The position numbers and the translations under genes are program-made. A DNA stretch of 64,000 nucleotides from Pseudomonadota bacterium (GTDB lineage Bacteria; Pseudomonadota; Gammaproteobacteria; Burkholderiales; Rhodocyclaceae): NCBI GenBank assembly GCA_018241685.1, contig JAFEDJ010000069.1:186001-250000 (forward strand), read 5' to 3'. The notes beneath the pieces were generated by a model that saw only the letters and a program-made list of their open reading frames with translations, was not told the DNA's origin and ran no database searches. Numbering within the stretch: position 1 is the stretch's first letter; every line of letters starts with the position of its first letter. Of this stretch, positions 56,153 through 64,000 are shown piece after piece.

Positions 56153-58285
56153 ATGCATCGCCAACCCGCCGCGACCGCGGCTTTCGTCCGTTCTCCCCTC
56201 GCCTGCGCCCTTCTCGCGCTGTTCGCCCTGCCGGCCAGCGCCGCCGAAGACGTCACCCTGGCGCCCGTCAAGGTCGCCGCCCAGACCGATCAGGAGCCAC
56301 CGTCCGAACGCAGCGGCGCCTACACGGTGCGCCGCAGCCGCTCGGCCACCGGCCTGAACCTGTCCCTGCGCGAGACCCCGCAGACCGTGTCGGTGATCAC
56401 CCGCGCGCAGATGGACGACTTCCAGCTCAATAGCGTCAATGACGCCCTGTCCGCGTCGTCCGGCGTGATGGTCGAGAAGATCGAGACCAGCCGCACCTAT
56501 TACACCGCCCGCGGCTTCGACATCACCAGCTTCCAGGCCGACGGCGTCGGCATGCCCTTCATCTACGGCAACATCTATGGCGACATGGACGCCGCCATCT
56601 ACGACCGCGTCGAAGCGGTTTACGGCGCCAACGGCCTGATGACCTCCACCGGTTACCCGGCCGCCGCCATCAACTTCGTGCGCAAGCGCCCGACGGTGGA
56701 CCTGCAGGCAAGCGTGAAAGGCACGCTCGGTTCGTGGAACACCTATCGGCTGGACGCCGACGTGTCCCGCGCACTGGTGGAATCCGGCGCGATCCGCGGA
56801 CGCCTGGTGGTCGCCCGCGAAGACGGAGACTCCTACCTGGACCGCTACGGCCTGGCCAAGACGGTCTTCTACGGCGTCGTCGAGGCCGATCTCGGCCCGG
56901 CCACCCAGCTGACCATCGGCCACAACGAACAGGCCAACAAGGCCCGCAGCCCGATCTGGGGCGCGCTGCCGATGTTCTACACCGACGGCACGCGGACCAA
57001 CTACAGCCGCTCCACCAGCCCCGCCGCCGACTGGGCCTACTGGGACACCACGTTCAAGACCAGCTTCGCCGAACTCACCCACGAGTTCGACAACCGCTGG
57101 CAGGCCCGCGCCGTGCTGACCCGCAACGACAACAGCAACGACAGCGCCCTGCTCTACGTCTATGGCCGCCCCGACAAGGCCACCGGCCTCGGCGTGCTCG
57201 CCTACCCGGCGCGCTACAACGCCAGCAACCAGCAGACCCAGGCCGACGTGCAGCTCAGCGGCCCCTTCCGCCTGTGGGGGCAGGAGCACGAACTGACGCT
57301 CGGCGCCAACTGGTCCAAGTCCGAACTCAACGACGCCACCCACTATGGGCGCGGCATCGGCACCGCCCTGCCGGCCCTCGACAACTGGGACGGCAGCTAC
57401 CCGATGCCGCTCTTCGACGCGTCGACGGACGGCAGCGCCTTCACCTACCGCCAGCGCAGCGCCTTCGCCGCCGCCCGCATCACCCCCACCGACGGCCTCA
57501 AGCTGATCGGCGGCGCCCGCGCCACCCGCGCCGACAGCGACGGCATCTCCTACGGCGTAGCCCGCAACAGCAAGGCCAGCGACGTGACGCCCTACTTCGG
57601 CGTGGTGTACGACCTCACCCCCAACCTGTCCGCCTACGCCAGCCACGCCGACATCTTCACGCCCCAGTATCAGCTGGACGCCAGCGGCAACGTGCTGAAA
57701 CCGGTGGAAGGCCGCAGCAGCGAAATCGGCCTCAAGGGCGAGTTCTTCCAGCGCCGCCTCAACGCCTCGCTGGCCGTCTTCCGCACCGTGCAGGACAACC
57801 TCGCCGAAGTCGCCGGCTACAACGGCACCAAGGCCTACTACGGAGGCATCAACGCCCGCTCGCGGGGCTTCCAGTTCGACATGGCCGGGCAGCTCACGCC
57901 GCGCCTCGAGGCCAACCTCGGCTACACCCAGCTGTCGCTCCACGACGACGACGGCGAGGACGTGCGCACCTACACGCCGCGCCGCCTGCTGCGCCTGGCC
58001 GCCACGTATCGGCTGCCCTTCGTCGACAAGCTGAAGATCGGCGCCAACCTCAGCCACCAGGGCGACGTCTACGCCATGGCCGGCAGCGACGAGCTGCGCC
58101 AGAAGGCCTACACGCTGATCGGCCTGACCGCCCGCTACGACATCAGCAAGCAGCTCAGCGTCAGCGCCACGCTGCGCAACCTGACCGACGAGAAATACCT
58201 GAGCAGCCTCTACTGGGGCAGCTACGGCCAAGGCTATTACGGCGCCCCGCGCAACGGCAGCATCGCGCTGGCCTGGACCTACTGA
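56153..58285 (+). CDS. TonB-dependent siderophore receptor
   Basis: The 710-aa outer-membrane receptor has signal peptide 1-30 (ending LPASA) and a plug domain with RETPQTVSVITRAQMDDF, VEKIETSRTYYTARGFDI and VYGANGLMTSTGYPAAAINFVRK. The 22-strand barrel ends GSIALAWTY with terminal aromatic Tyr. AGGAG precedes the ATG. The FhuE/FoxA-like plug suggests hydroxamate siderophores, but the ligand is uncertain. No siderophore synthesis genes are near, so it probably takes up xenosiderophores. Confidence 0.92.
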   Translation: MHRQPAATAAFVRSPLACALLALFALPASAAEDVTLAPVKVAAQTDQEPPSERSGAYTVRRSRSATGLNLSLRETPQTVSVITRAQMDDFQLNSVNDALSASSGVMVEKIETSRTYYTARGFDITSFQADGVGMPFIYGNIYGDMDAAIYDRVEAVYGANGLMTSTGYPAAAINFVRKRPTVDLQASVKGTLGSWNTYRLDADVSRALVESGAIRGRLVVAREDGDSYLDRYGLAKTVFYGVVEADLGPATQLTIGHNEQANKARSPIWGALPMFYTDGTRTNYSRSTSPAADWAYWDTTFKTSFAELTHEFDNRWQARAVLTRNDNSNDSALLYVYGRPDKATGLGVLAYPARYNASNQQTQADVQLSGPFRLWGQEHELTLGANWSKSELNDATHYGRGIGTALPALDNWDGSYPMPLFDASTDGSAFTYRQRSAFAAARITPTDGLKLIGGARATRADSDGISYGVARNSKASDVTPYFGVVYDLTPNLSAYASHADIFTPQYQLDASGNVLKPVEGRSSEIGLKGEFFQRRLNASLAVFRTVQDNLAEVAGYNGTKAYYGGINARSRGFQFDMAGQLTPRLEANLGYTQLSLHDDDGEDVRTYTPRRLLRLAATYRLPFVDKLKIGANLSHQGDVYAMAGSDELRQKAYTLIGLTARYDISKQLSVSATLRNLTDEKYLSSLYWGSYGQGYYGAPRNGSIALAWTY

Positions 58286-58295
58286 GGATCACCCC

Positions 58296-59513
58296 ATGCG
58301 CTCCCTGCTGGTTCGCCTGCACCGCTGGTTCGGCCTGTTCGCCGCCGTGTTCCTGTTCATCGCCGGCCTGACTGGCGCGGTGATCTCCTGGGATCACGAA
58401 CTGGACGAATGGCTGAATCCCCACCTCTTCCGCTCCACCACTCCAGGCCAGCCGCTGCCGTCCACTGAGCTGGCGACCCGCCTGGAGGCCGCCGAGCCGC
58501 GCCTGCGGGTGCGCTACCTGCCGCTGTCCGTGGAGCCTGGACACAGCCTCGGCGTCTTCGTCGAACCGCGCATCGACCCCGCCAGCGGCAAACCCTTCGC
58601 GCTCGGCTTCAACCAGGTCGCCCTCGATCCGGTCAGCGGAGCCGTACTGGGCCAGCGGGAATGGGGGGCCTTGTCGCTGCAACGGGAAAACGTACTGCCC
58701 TTCCTCTACAAGCTTCATTACAGCATGCACATCCCGGATGGCTTCGGACTCCAGCTCGGAGTGCTGCTGATGGGTATCCTGGCCCTGGCCTGGGTGCTCG
58801 ACTGCCTGATCGCGCTGGTGCTGTCCTTCCCGTCGCGGGCCGCCTGGCGCCGCTCCTTCGCCTTCCGCTGGAAGGCCGGCGGCTACCGCCTCAACTTCGA
58901 CCTGCACCGCTCGGGCGGCGTATGGCTCTTTCCGTTGCTACTGATCCTCGCCGTCACCTCGGTGGCCATGAACCTGCGCGAGGAGGTCATGCGCCCGCTG
59001 GTGGCCCGGCTCTCATCCCTGTCGCCATCGCCCTTTGCCGACCGGAGGCCTGCGCCGCCGAACCGGCCAGTCGAACCCCTGCTGGGCTTCGCGGACGCCG
59101 TCCGGCTTGCCAACGCCGAAGCTGCCCGACGGGGCTGGCAGATGCCGGCCGGCGGCGTCATGCTGTCGTCGCCCTTCGGCGTCTATGGCGTGGGCTTCTT
59201 CGAGGTCGGCAACGGCCACGGTGACGGCGGGCTCGGCAACCCCTGGCTGTACTTCGACGCCCGTGACGGCACGCTGGTCGGCAGCAGCATTCCCGGCGAA
59301 GGCAGCGCCGGGGACATCTTCCTGCAGGCCATGTTCCCGCTCCATTCGGGCCGCATCGCCGGAGTGCCCGGACGCATTCTGGTATCCCTGTGCGGGCTGG
59401 CCGTGGCCGTACTCAGCGTCACCGGGGTTGTGATCTGGGCCCGCAAGCGCCGGGCCCGCAGCCTCAAGGACAGGTCGCCGTCATCCATGCAGCGCGCAGC
59501 GGCAACCGCCTGA
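58296..59513 (+). CDS. PepSY-associated transmembrane protein, probable siderophore-iron reductase
   Basis: The 405-aa inner-membrane protein has four main hydrophobic segments, the first in WFGLFAAVFLFIAGLTGAVISW with the family His in LVRLHRWFGLF. Others are the segment after KLHYSMHIPD, LHRSGGVWLFPLLLILAVTSVAMN and ILVSLCGLAVAVLSVTGVVIWARK. PepSY-TM proteins beside siderophore receptors, such as FoxB or FpvG types, reduce ferric siderophores in the periplasm. It starts 10 bp after the receptor stop, so it is co-transcribed. Confidence 0.9.
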   Translation: MRSLLVRLHRWFGLFAAVFLFIAGLTGAVISWDHELDEWLNPHLFRSTTPGQPLPSTELATRLEAAEPRLRVRYLPLSVEPGHSLGVFVEPRIDPASGKPFALGFNQVALDPVSGAVLGQREWGALSLQRENVLPFLYKLHYSMHIPDGFGLQLGVLLMGILALAWVLDCLIALVLSFPSRAAWRRSFAFRWKAGGYRLNFDLHRSGGVWLFPLLLILAVTSVAMNLREEVMRPLVARLSSLSPSPFADRRPAPPNRPVEPLLGFADAVRLANAEAARRGWQMPAGGVMLSSPFGVYGVGFFEVGNGHGDGGLGNPWLYFDARDGTLVGSSIPGEGSAGDIFLQAMFPLHSGRIAGVPGRILVSLCGLAVAVLSVTGVVIWARKRRARSLKDRSPSSMQRAAATA

Positions 59514-59533
59514 AAGTCCGGCGTAAACGAAAA

Positions 59534-59552
59534 CGCCCCTCGTCGAGGGGCG
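59534..59552. terminator. Hairpin between PepSY gene and convergent hypothetical gene
   Basis: CGCCCCTCG-T-CGAGGGGCG is a near-perfect palindrome. In the minus direction it is followed by TTTTCGTTT, giving a rho-independent terminator for the minus-strand gene; it may also end the PepSY transcript. Confidence 0.75.
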
Positions 59553-59576
59553 CTGAACACGGCTGAAACTCAGGGC

Positions 59577-60155
59577 TCAGGGAAGGCAGAGCTTGCCCAG
59601 CACCGGCACCGACTGGCCGATGCTGTTGCCGATGATCGTCAGATTGCCGGTCACCTTGGCATAGGCCCCCTTGTTGTCGCTACCGGTGATGAGGATCTGC
59701 TCGCTCAACGCTGCCGGGTTTCCCATCTGCCCGGTCGTCGCGTCGAAGGTCGGCTGGACCACCATGACATCGGTGGTGTAGAGGGTGGTCTGGTTGCCTC
59801 CCTTGCCGATCGTGATCGCGCTGCGTGCAGTCTGCACGATCTGCCGCGGAACGACCGGGCTGAAGTCGGACGGGACCACCGCCGGGGCCACGGTGCCGAC
59901 ACCGTTCGCACCGACCAGCGGCTCCGCCGTCACCCCCGCGTAACCACTGGCTCCCGGCAGACCGATCAGCGACAGCTGAACACTGAAACAGCTGCCGATA
60001 TAGGTATGCCCGGGAACCTTGGCCGCAATCTGGCAGCTGGCGTCAGGCAACAGCCGGACCGTGCCGGCCACCTGGTTGCAGGCGGCGCCCGCCGTTCCGG
60101 CGACCATGCTGATGGCGAGGGGAACAAGGATCTTGGGGGCAATTCGGCGCATCAT
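59577..60155 (-). CDS. Secreted hypothetical protein (192 aa)
   Basis: From ATG 60155, AGGAGG lies ten bases upstream. The product has a signal peptide (MMRRIAPKILVPLAISMVAGTAGA) and a mature domain of about 168 aa with four cysteines (ACNQV, ASCQI, GSCFS and KLCLP at the C-terminus), probably two disulfides. The composition is beta-strand-like, rich in Gly, Thr and Val. No family is recognised. It stands alone between divergent and convergent neighbours with its own terminator and an upstream inverted repeat. Confidence 0.75.
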   Translation of the reverse strand: MMRRIAPKILVPLAISMVAGTAGAACNQVAGTVRLLPDASCQIAAKVPGHTYIGSCFSVQLSLIGLPGASGYAGVTAEPLVGANGVGTVAPAVVPSDFSPVVPRQIVQTARSAITIGKGGNQTTLYTTDVMVVQPTFDATTGQMGNPAALSEQILITGSDNKGAYAKVTGNLTIIGNSIGQSVPVLGKLCLP

Positions 60156-60234
60156 GGTGAGGTAACCTCCTGAGTGGATCAAGAACATTTGCATTAAGAC
60201 AACGTCAACGCATCATGCCTAGTGCAAGTTCTTA

Positions 60235-60265
60235 TTTCACGAATGCCATCGTTATATTCGTGAAA
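60235..60265. promoter_or_regulatory. 10-bp perfect inverted repeat upstream of the secreted hypothetical gene
   Basis: TTTCACGAAT-N11-ATTCGTGAAA lies in an AT-rich 235-bp gap between the divergent secreted-protein and bestrophin genes, 80 bp from the former. Total length 31 bp suggests an operator for a dimeric regulator or a cruciform; no T-run follows to make it a clear terminator. Confidence 0.5.
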
Positions 60266-60429
60266 AATATCACACTCAATCCCAGTCGAACCTTGGAAAT
60301 GGATGTATGGCTGCGAACCGAGCAACATCACCAAGCCGCCACAGATACGACTTGTGCAGTGCAGCACCCATACATTAAGTTAGGCCCCCCTCCAACGAAA
60401 CAGACGCTCTCCGCCCTGCAGCCCCTGCC

Positions 60430-61350
60430 ATGATCGTTCGCCCCCGCCCGCGCCTGCGGGAACTCTTCTTCATCTGGAAGGGTTCCATCATCCCGCTGAT
60501 CCTCCCGCAGGTGATCTTCGTCACCGTCGTCGCGGCCATCGTGACGCTGATCGCTGCGCTCACCGGCCCGCGCTTTCCCGACTTCGCGACAGGCCCGTTC
60601 ACCTTCCTCGGCCTATCCCTGTCGCTGTTTCTCGGCTTTCGCAACAACGCCTGCTACGACCGCTGGTGGGAAGCCCGCAAGCACTACGGCAACCTGCTGG
60701 TGGTAATGCGCAGCCTGGCACGCGACAGCCAGCTACTCGACGGCGATGCCGCCGGTCGGGCCCAACGTGACGACGTGCTGCGCCTATGCACCGCCTTCAC
60801 CAAGGCCCTCACCGCCCGCCTGCGCGACCGGCCGGTGGCTGCTGCCGCTCAGGCCGAGTTGAGCCCCGTTGAGCTCGCCACGGTCAGAGCGGGCCGCAAC
60901 GTGCCCGACGGCATCCTGCGTCTCATCACCGGGCAGTTGCTCGACGCTCACCGGCACGGCCGCCTGGACTCGATCACCTATACAGCCCTGGCCGAACACG
61001 TGAACCAGCTCACCGCCATCCAGGGTGCCTGCGAACGCATCCGCTACACCGCGCTGCCCTTCGCCTACACCCTGCTGCTGCATCGCACCGCCCACCTTTA
61101 TTGCGTGTTGCTGCCCATCGGCATGGTGCACTCCCTGGGCTGGGCAACCCCGCTGATGACCGCCCTGGTGGCCTATACCTTCTTTGGGCTGGATGCCCTC
61201 GGCGACGAACTGGAGGAGCCTTTCGGCACGGCCCAGAATGACCTGCCCCTCGACGCGATCACCCGCGTCATCGAAATCGACCTGGGCGAGTACCGTGGCC
61301 TGGAGAAGTTGCCGGAGCCACTGCAGGCGCAGGACTTCCTGCTTCTGTAG
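60430..61350 (+). CDS. Bestrophin-like (UPF0187/YneE) membrane protein
   Basis: The 306-aa inner-membrane protein begins with the family pattern LRELFFIWKGSIIPLILPQVIFVT. It contains TFLGLSLSLFLGFRNNACYDRWWEARKHYG, typical of bacterial bestrophin homologues, and FFGLDALGDELEEPFG near the end. Bacterial members form pentameric ion channels. No operon partner is evident; a hairpin follows the stop. Confidence 0.9.
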   Translation: MIVRPRPRLRELFFIWKGSIIPLILPQVIFVTVVAAIVTLIAALTGPRFPDFATGPFTFLGLSLSLFLGFRNNACYDRWWEARKHYGNLLVVMRSLARDSQLLDGDAAGRAQRDDVLRLCTAFTKALTARLRDRPVAAAAQAELSPVELATVRAGRNVPDGILRLITGQLLDAHRHGRLDSITYTALAEHVNQLTAIQGACERIRYTALPFAYTLLLHRTAHLYCVLLPIGMVHSLGWATPLMTALVAYTFFGLDALGDELEEPFGTAQNDLPLDAITRVIEIDLGEYRGLEKLPEPLQAQDFLLL

Positions 61351-61360
61351 CCCCTGCCTC

Positions 61361-61385
61361 AAGCCTGCCCGGCTTGGGCAGGCTT
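61361..61385 (+). terminator. Hairpin after bestrophin-like gene
   Basis: AAGCCTGCCC-GGCTT-GGGCAGGCTT has 10-bp perfect arms, 10 bp after the stop codon. There is no T-run, so termination may be inefficient. Its right arm overlaps the first CTTAAG repeat of the next promoter. Confidence 0.55.
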
Positions 61386-61415
61386 AAGACGCGCTTAAGA
61401 CGGCTGGGCGATAAT
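61383..61415 (+). promoter_or_regulatory. Promoter with tandem CTTAAG repeats (OmpR-type response-regulator-like site)
   Basis: CTTAAG-ACGCG-CTTAAG at 61383-61399 is a hexamer direct repeat with 11-bp period, the geometry bound by OmpR/PmrA-class regulators. A -10 GATAAT follows at 61410-61415, and the repeats occupy the -35 position, where no -35 consensus is seen. An activated promoter for the efflux operon is inferred. Confidence 0.5.
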
Positions 61416-61443
61416 CGGGACGATGCCTCGTGCCGGAGTCCCC

Positions 61444-62562
61444 ATGCTGTCCTCCCTTTCTACCGTTTGCCCCCTGTCACAGTCGACCGCGGCAGGCCTG
61501 ATCGCTGTCCTGCTACTCTCCCTGCCACAAGGCCCCGCCCAGGCGGCCGGCACCAACTTCGTCGCGCTGACTGCCGCCCAGAGCCAGGCCCTTGGCATCA
61601 GCACCCGCAAGGCGGGTAGCAACGGCAATCCGGCCGCAAGTGGGCTGCCGGCCACCGTCAGCATCCCCAACAACCAGGTCCGGGTCATCGCCGCCCCCCT
61701 GGCCGGCGTCGTCGAAAGCCTGGAGACAGCCCCCGGCCTGACGGTGAAGAAGGGACAGCTGCTGGCCCGCATCGCCAGCCCGCAGGCCCTCGAACTGCAA
61801 CGCGACCGCATCCAGGCCGACGCCCAGGCCAGCCTCGCCCGCCAGAGCCTCAACCGGGATGAGCAACTGTTCCGCGAAGGGTTGATCGCCGAATCCCGCC
61901 TGCAGGCCAGCCGCGCCAATGCCACCCAGGCCGCCGCCCAGGCCGCCGAGCGCCGCCAGGAACTGAGCCTGGCCCAGCACAGCGGCGGGCAGACCCTCAG
62001 CCTCGTCGCACCGATTGCCGGCAGCGTGCTGGAACAACAGGTCAGCGTGGGGCAGCGGGTCGAACAGTCGGCGCCGCTGTACCGCATCGCCCGCCTCGAT
62101 CCTTTGTCGGTGGACATCCAGGCACCGCTCCCGGTGGCCAGCCGGGCCCGTACCGGCACACCGCTGCGTATCCCCGCCGCCAGCGCCAGCGGCGAGCTGG
62201 TGGCGGTCGGTCGCGCTGTCGATTCGTCCAGCCAAAGCGTGCTGCTGCGCGGCCTGATCACCCGCGGAGCTCAGAACCTGCGGCCTGGCCAGGTTACCGC
62301 TGTGGACCTCGACCTGCCGGCCGACGCCGGCGCGACGGGAGTTCAGGTCCCCGCCGCCGCGGTGCTGCGCCACCAGGACAAGCAATGGGTCTTCGTCGCC
62401 GCCAGCGATGGCAAGGCCACCGGCTACCGTGCTGTACCGATTACCCTTAACGGCCGGGTCGGCGATGCGGTGCTGGTCAGCGGCCTACCGGCCGATGCCA
62501 CAGTGGTGACCGCTGGCGTCGCCGCGCTGAAGGCCAACTGGCTCGGCATCGGGAAAGAATAA
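61444..62562 (+). CDS. RND efflux periplasmic adaptor (membrane fusion protein, CusB/CzcB-like)
   Basis: The 372-aa protein from ATG 61444 (CGGAG six bases upstream; ATG 61423 would sit at the predicted transcript start) has a signal peptide ending GPAQA. A lipoyl half-motif (VIAAPLAGVVESLETAPGLTVKKGQLL), an alpha-hairpin rich in Gln/Ala (about 118-170), the second lipoyl half (LVAPIAGSVLEQQVSVGQRVEQ) and beta-barrel/membrane-proximal domains follow. The mature chain has no Met, so the Met-based copper site of CusB is absent. It links the RND pump to an outer-membrane channel not in the window. Confidence 0.9.
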   Translation: MLSSLSTVCPLSQSTAAGLIAVLLLSLPQGPAQAAGTNFVALTAAQSQALGISTRKAGSNGNPAASGLPATVSIPNNQVRVIAAPLAGVVESLETAPGLTVKKGQLLARIASPQALELQRDRIQADAQASLARQSLNRDEQLFREGLIAESRLQASRANATQAAAQAAERRQELSLAQHSGGQTLSLVAPIAGSVLEQQVSVGQRVEQSAPLYRIARLDPLSVDIQAPLPVASRARTGTPLRIPAASASGELVAVGRAVDSSSQSVLLRGLITRGAQNLRPGQVTAVDLDLPADAGATGVQVPAAAVLRHQDKQWVFVAASDGKATGYRAVPITLNGRVGDAVLVSGLPADATVVTAGVAALKANWLGIGKE

Positions 62563-62566
62563 GCCC

Positions 62567-64000
62567 ATGCTGTCCCGCCTCATCGAGTTCTCCCTGACCC
62601 AGCGCCTGCTGGTGCTGGTCGCCACGCTGCTACTGATCGGCGCGGGCGTGCAGGCCTGGAACGGCCTGCCCATCGACGCCTTCCCCGACGTGTCGACGAC
62701 CCAGGTCAAGCTGATCATCAAGGCCCCGGGCATGACGCCGGAAGAGGTCGAGACCCGCATCACCGTGCCCATCGAGCAGGAGATGCTGGGCATTCCGCAC
62801 CAGCGCATCCTGCGCTCGACATCCAAGTACGCGCTGGCCGACGTGACCCTCGATTTCGAGGACGGCACCGACATCTACTGGGCTCGCCAGCAGGTCGGCG
62901 AACGCCTGGCCGGCGTGATGGGCAACCTGCCGCCGGGCGCCGGCGGCGGCCTCGCGCCAATCACCACGCCCCTCGGCGAGATGTTCATGTTCACCATCGA
63001 AGGGCCGATCTCCCTCGAAGAGAAGCGCACCCTGCTCGACTGGACGATCCGCCCGGCCCTGCGCACCGTGCCCGGCGTGGCCGACGTCAACAGCCTCGGC
63101 GGCGAGGCCCGCAGCTTCGAGATTGCCCCCGACCCGACCGCCCTCGCCGCCCGCGGCCTGACGCTGGCTCAGTTGCAGGCCGCACTGGAAGCCAACAACC
63201 GCAACGACGGCGCCGGCCGTCTCAGCGAAGGCGAGGAAACCCTGCTGGTGCGTGCCGAAGGCGCCATCCGCAACCTGGACGACGTGCGTGCCATCGTTCT
63301 GAAAAGCGACGGCGGCAACGTGGTCCGAGTCGGCGATGTGGCGACGGTACGCGTCGGCGCGCTGACCCGCTACGGCGCCGTCACCCGCAGCGGCCAGGGC
63401 GAAGCCGTCGAAGGCCTGGTCCTCGGCCTGCGCGGTGCCAACGCCGGCCAGGTGGTGGATGGCGTCAAGGCACGCCTGGCCGAACTTGCCCCGCAACTGC
63501 CGCCGGACGTGAAGGTCGTGCCCTTCTATGACCGCAGCGAGCTGGTCGGCCGCGCCGTGCACACGGTGTCGAAGGCGCTGATGGAAGCCATCGTGCTGGT
63601 GCTGGTGCTGCTGCTGGCCTTCCTCGGCAACCTGCGCGCCGCACTGGTAGTGGCGCTGATGCTGCCGCTGGCGGCGCTGGCCACCTTCATCGCCATGCGC
63701 CAGGTCGGCTTGTCGGCCAATCTGATGAGCCTCGGCGGCCTGGCCATCGCCATCGGCATGCTGGTGGATGCAGCGGTGGTGGTCGTCGAGAACATCGAAA
63801 CCCATTTTGGAGAAGGCGGTGCCGCCAGCCGCCAGCCCCTGCTGCATCTGGTCTTCCGCGCCACGCGGGAAGTGGCCGCGCCGGTCGCCTCGGGCATCCT
63901 GATCATCGTCATCGTGTTCCTGCCGCTGCTGACGCTGGAAGGCCTGGAAGGCAAGCTGTTCGGGCCGGTGGCGATGACCATCGTGTTCGCGCTGTCGGCC
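62567..64000 (+). CDS. CusA/CzcA-family RND transporter (partial, C-terminus beyond window)
   Basis: The first 478 residues of a heavy-metal-type RND pump of about 1030 aa are visible. It starts MLSRLIEFSLTQRLLVLVA, then PIDAFPDVSTTQVKL, periplasmic porter segments, and transmembrane helices from about 338. The proton-relay helix reads AIGMLVDAAVVVVEN, nearer the CusA pattern (AIG-x3-DAA) than the CzcA pattern (DFG-x3-DGA). It starts 4 bp after the adaptor stop. Substrate is undetermined because the diagnostic Met residues lie outside the window. Confidence 0.93.
   Translation, partial: MLSRLIEFSLTQRLLVLVATLLLIGAGVQAWNGLPIDAFPDVSTTQVKLIIKAPGMTPEEVETRITVPIEQEMLGIPHQRILRSTSKYALADVTLDFEDGTDIYWARQQVGERLAGVMGNLPPGAGGGLAPITTPLGEMFMFTIEGPISLEEKRTLLDWTIRPALRTVPGVADVNSLGGEARSFEIAPDPTALAARGLTLAQLQAALEANNRNDGAGRLSEGEETLLVRAEGAIRNLDDVRAIVLKSDGGNVVRVGDVATVRVGALTRYGAVTRSGQGEAVEGLVLGLRGANAGQVVDGVKARLAELAPQLPPDVKVVPFYDRSELVGRAVHTVSKALMEAIVLVLVLLLAFLGNLRAALVVALMLPLAALATFIAMRQVGLSANLMSLGGLAIAIGMLVDAAVVVVENIETHFGEGGAASRQPLLHLVFRATREVAAPVASGILIIVIVFLPLLTLEGLEGKLFGPVAMTIVFALSA

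Overview
The window is about 64 kb of GC-rich (roughly two-thirds G+C), densely coding chromosome. The gene set suggests an aerobic or facultative betaproteobacterium, most likely of the Rhodocyclaceae (Azospira/Azonexus/Thauera type). Supporting gene orders are pilT-pilU divergent from yggS-proC-yggT-yggU, a DUF2802 plus SPOR-domain pair, a PedF-type cytochrome c-550 cluster, and many c-type cytochromes with sigma-54 activators. This assignment is inferred from gene content and not proven. I see no rRNA or tRNA gene, CRISPR array, insertion sequence or prophage.

Layout. 1-3.0 kb: partial LysR regulator, type II haloacid dehalogenase, malate synthase A with a clear terminator. 3.0-15.0 kb: a coherent polyamine/GABA catabolic block. 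A divergent MocR/GabR-type regulator faces an ABC importer (ATPase, binding protein, two permeases), gabD, gabT, a DcaP-like porin and a glutamate dehydrogenase that could regenerate the 2-oxoglutarate used by GabT. 15.0-17.8 kb: an aldo/keto reductase and SDR pair with a divergent LysR regulator. 17.8-22.6 kb: yggU-yggT-proC-yggS facing pilT-pilU. 22.7-30.2 kb: housekeeping genes (rRNA methyltransferase-like, hemJ, SDR, Fe-S flavin reductase, HDOD protein, SPOR and DUF2802 proteins, ElyC-like).

30.2-43.0 kb: a large fatty-acid beta-oxidation locus, all on the minus strand. It holds crotonase, thiolase, HAD-ECH fusion, TetR regulator, FadL, hotdog thioesterase, ECH-HAD fusion, second thiolase and FadE. 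Two operator-like palindromes with an AAC-N4-GTT core lie upstream of the HAD-ECH fusion and of fadE, consistent with control by the TetR protein.

43.4-53.0 kb is the most interesting part. Two AcoR-like sigma-54 activators flank a set of PQQ-alcohol-oxidation accessory genes: pedF cytochrome, quinoprotein-associated binding protein and YVTN beta-propeller. Two further small c-type cytochromes, a lipoprotein and an orphan histidine kinase follow. Three sequences matching the -24/-12 consensus (two perfect, one looser) sit before pedF, before a cytochrome gene and before the kinase. A 13-bp element occurs as a direct pair 31 bp apart and again as both arms of a hairpin. No quinoprotein dehydrogenase lies in the window, so this looks like a satellite regulatory and electron-transfer locus.

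53.1-64.0 kb: GNAT acetyltransferase, heme-containing cis/trans fatty acid isomerase, Fur-boxed TonB receptor plus PepSY protein, a secreted hypothetical protein, a bestrophin-like channel, and the start of a CusBA/CzcBA-type RND efflux operon that runs off the right edge.
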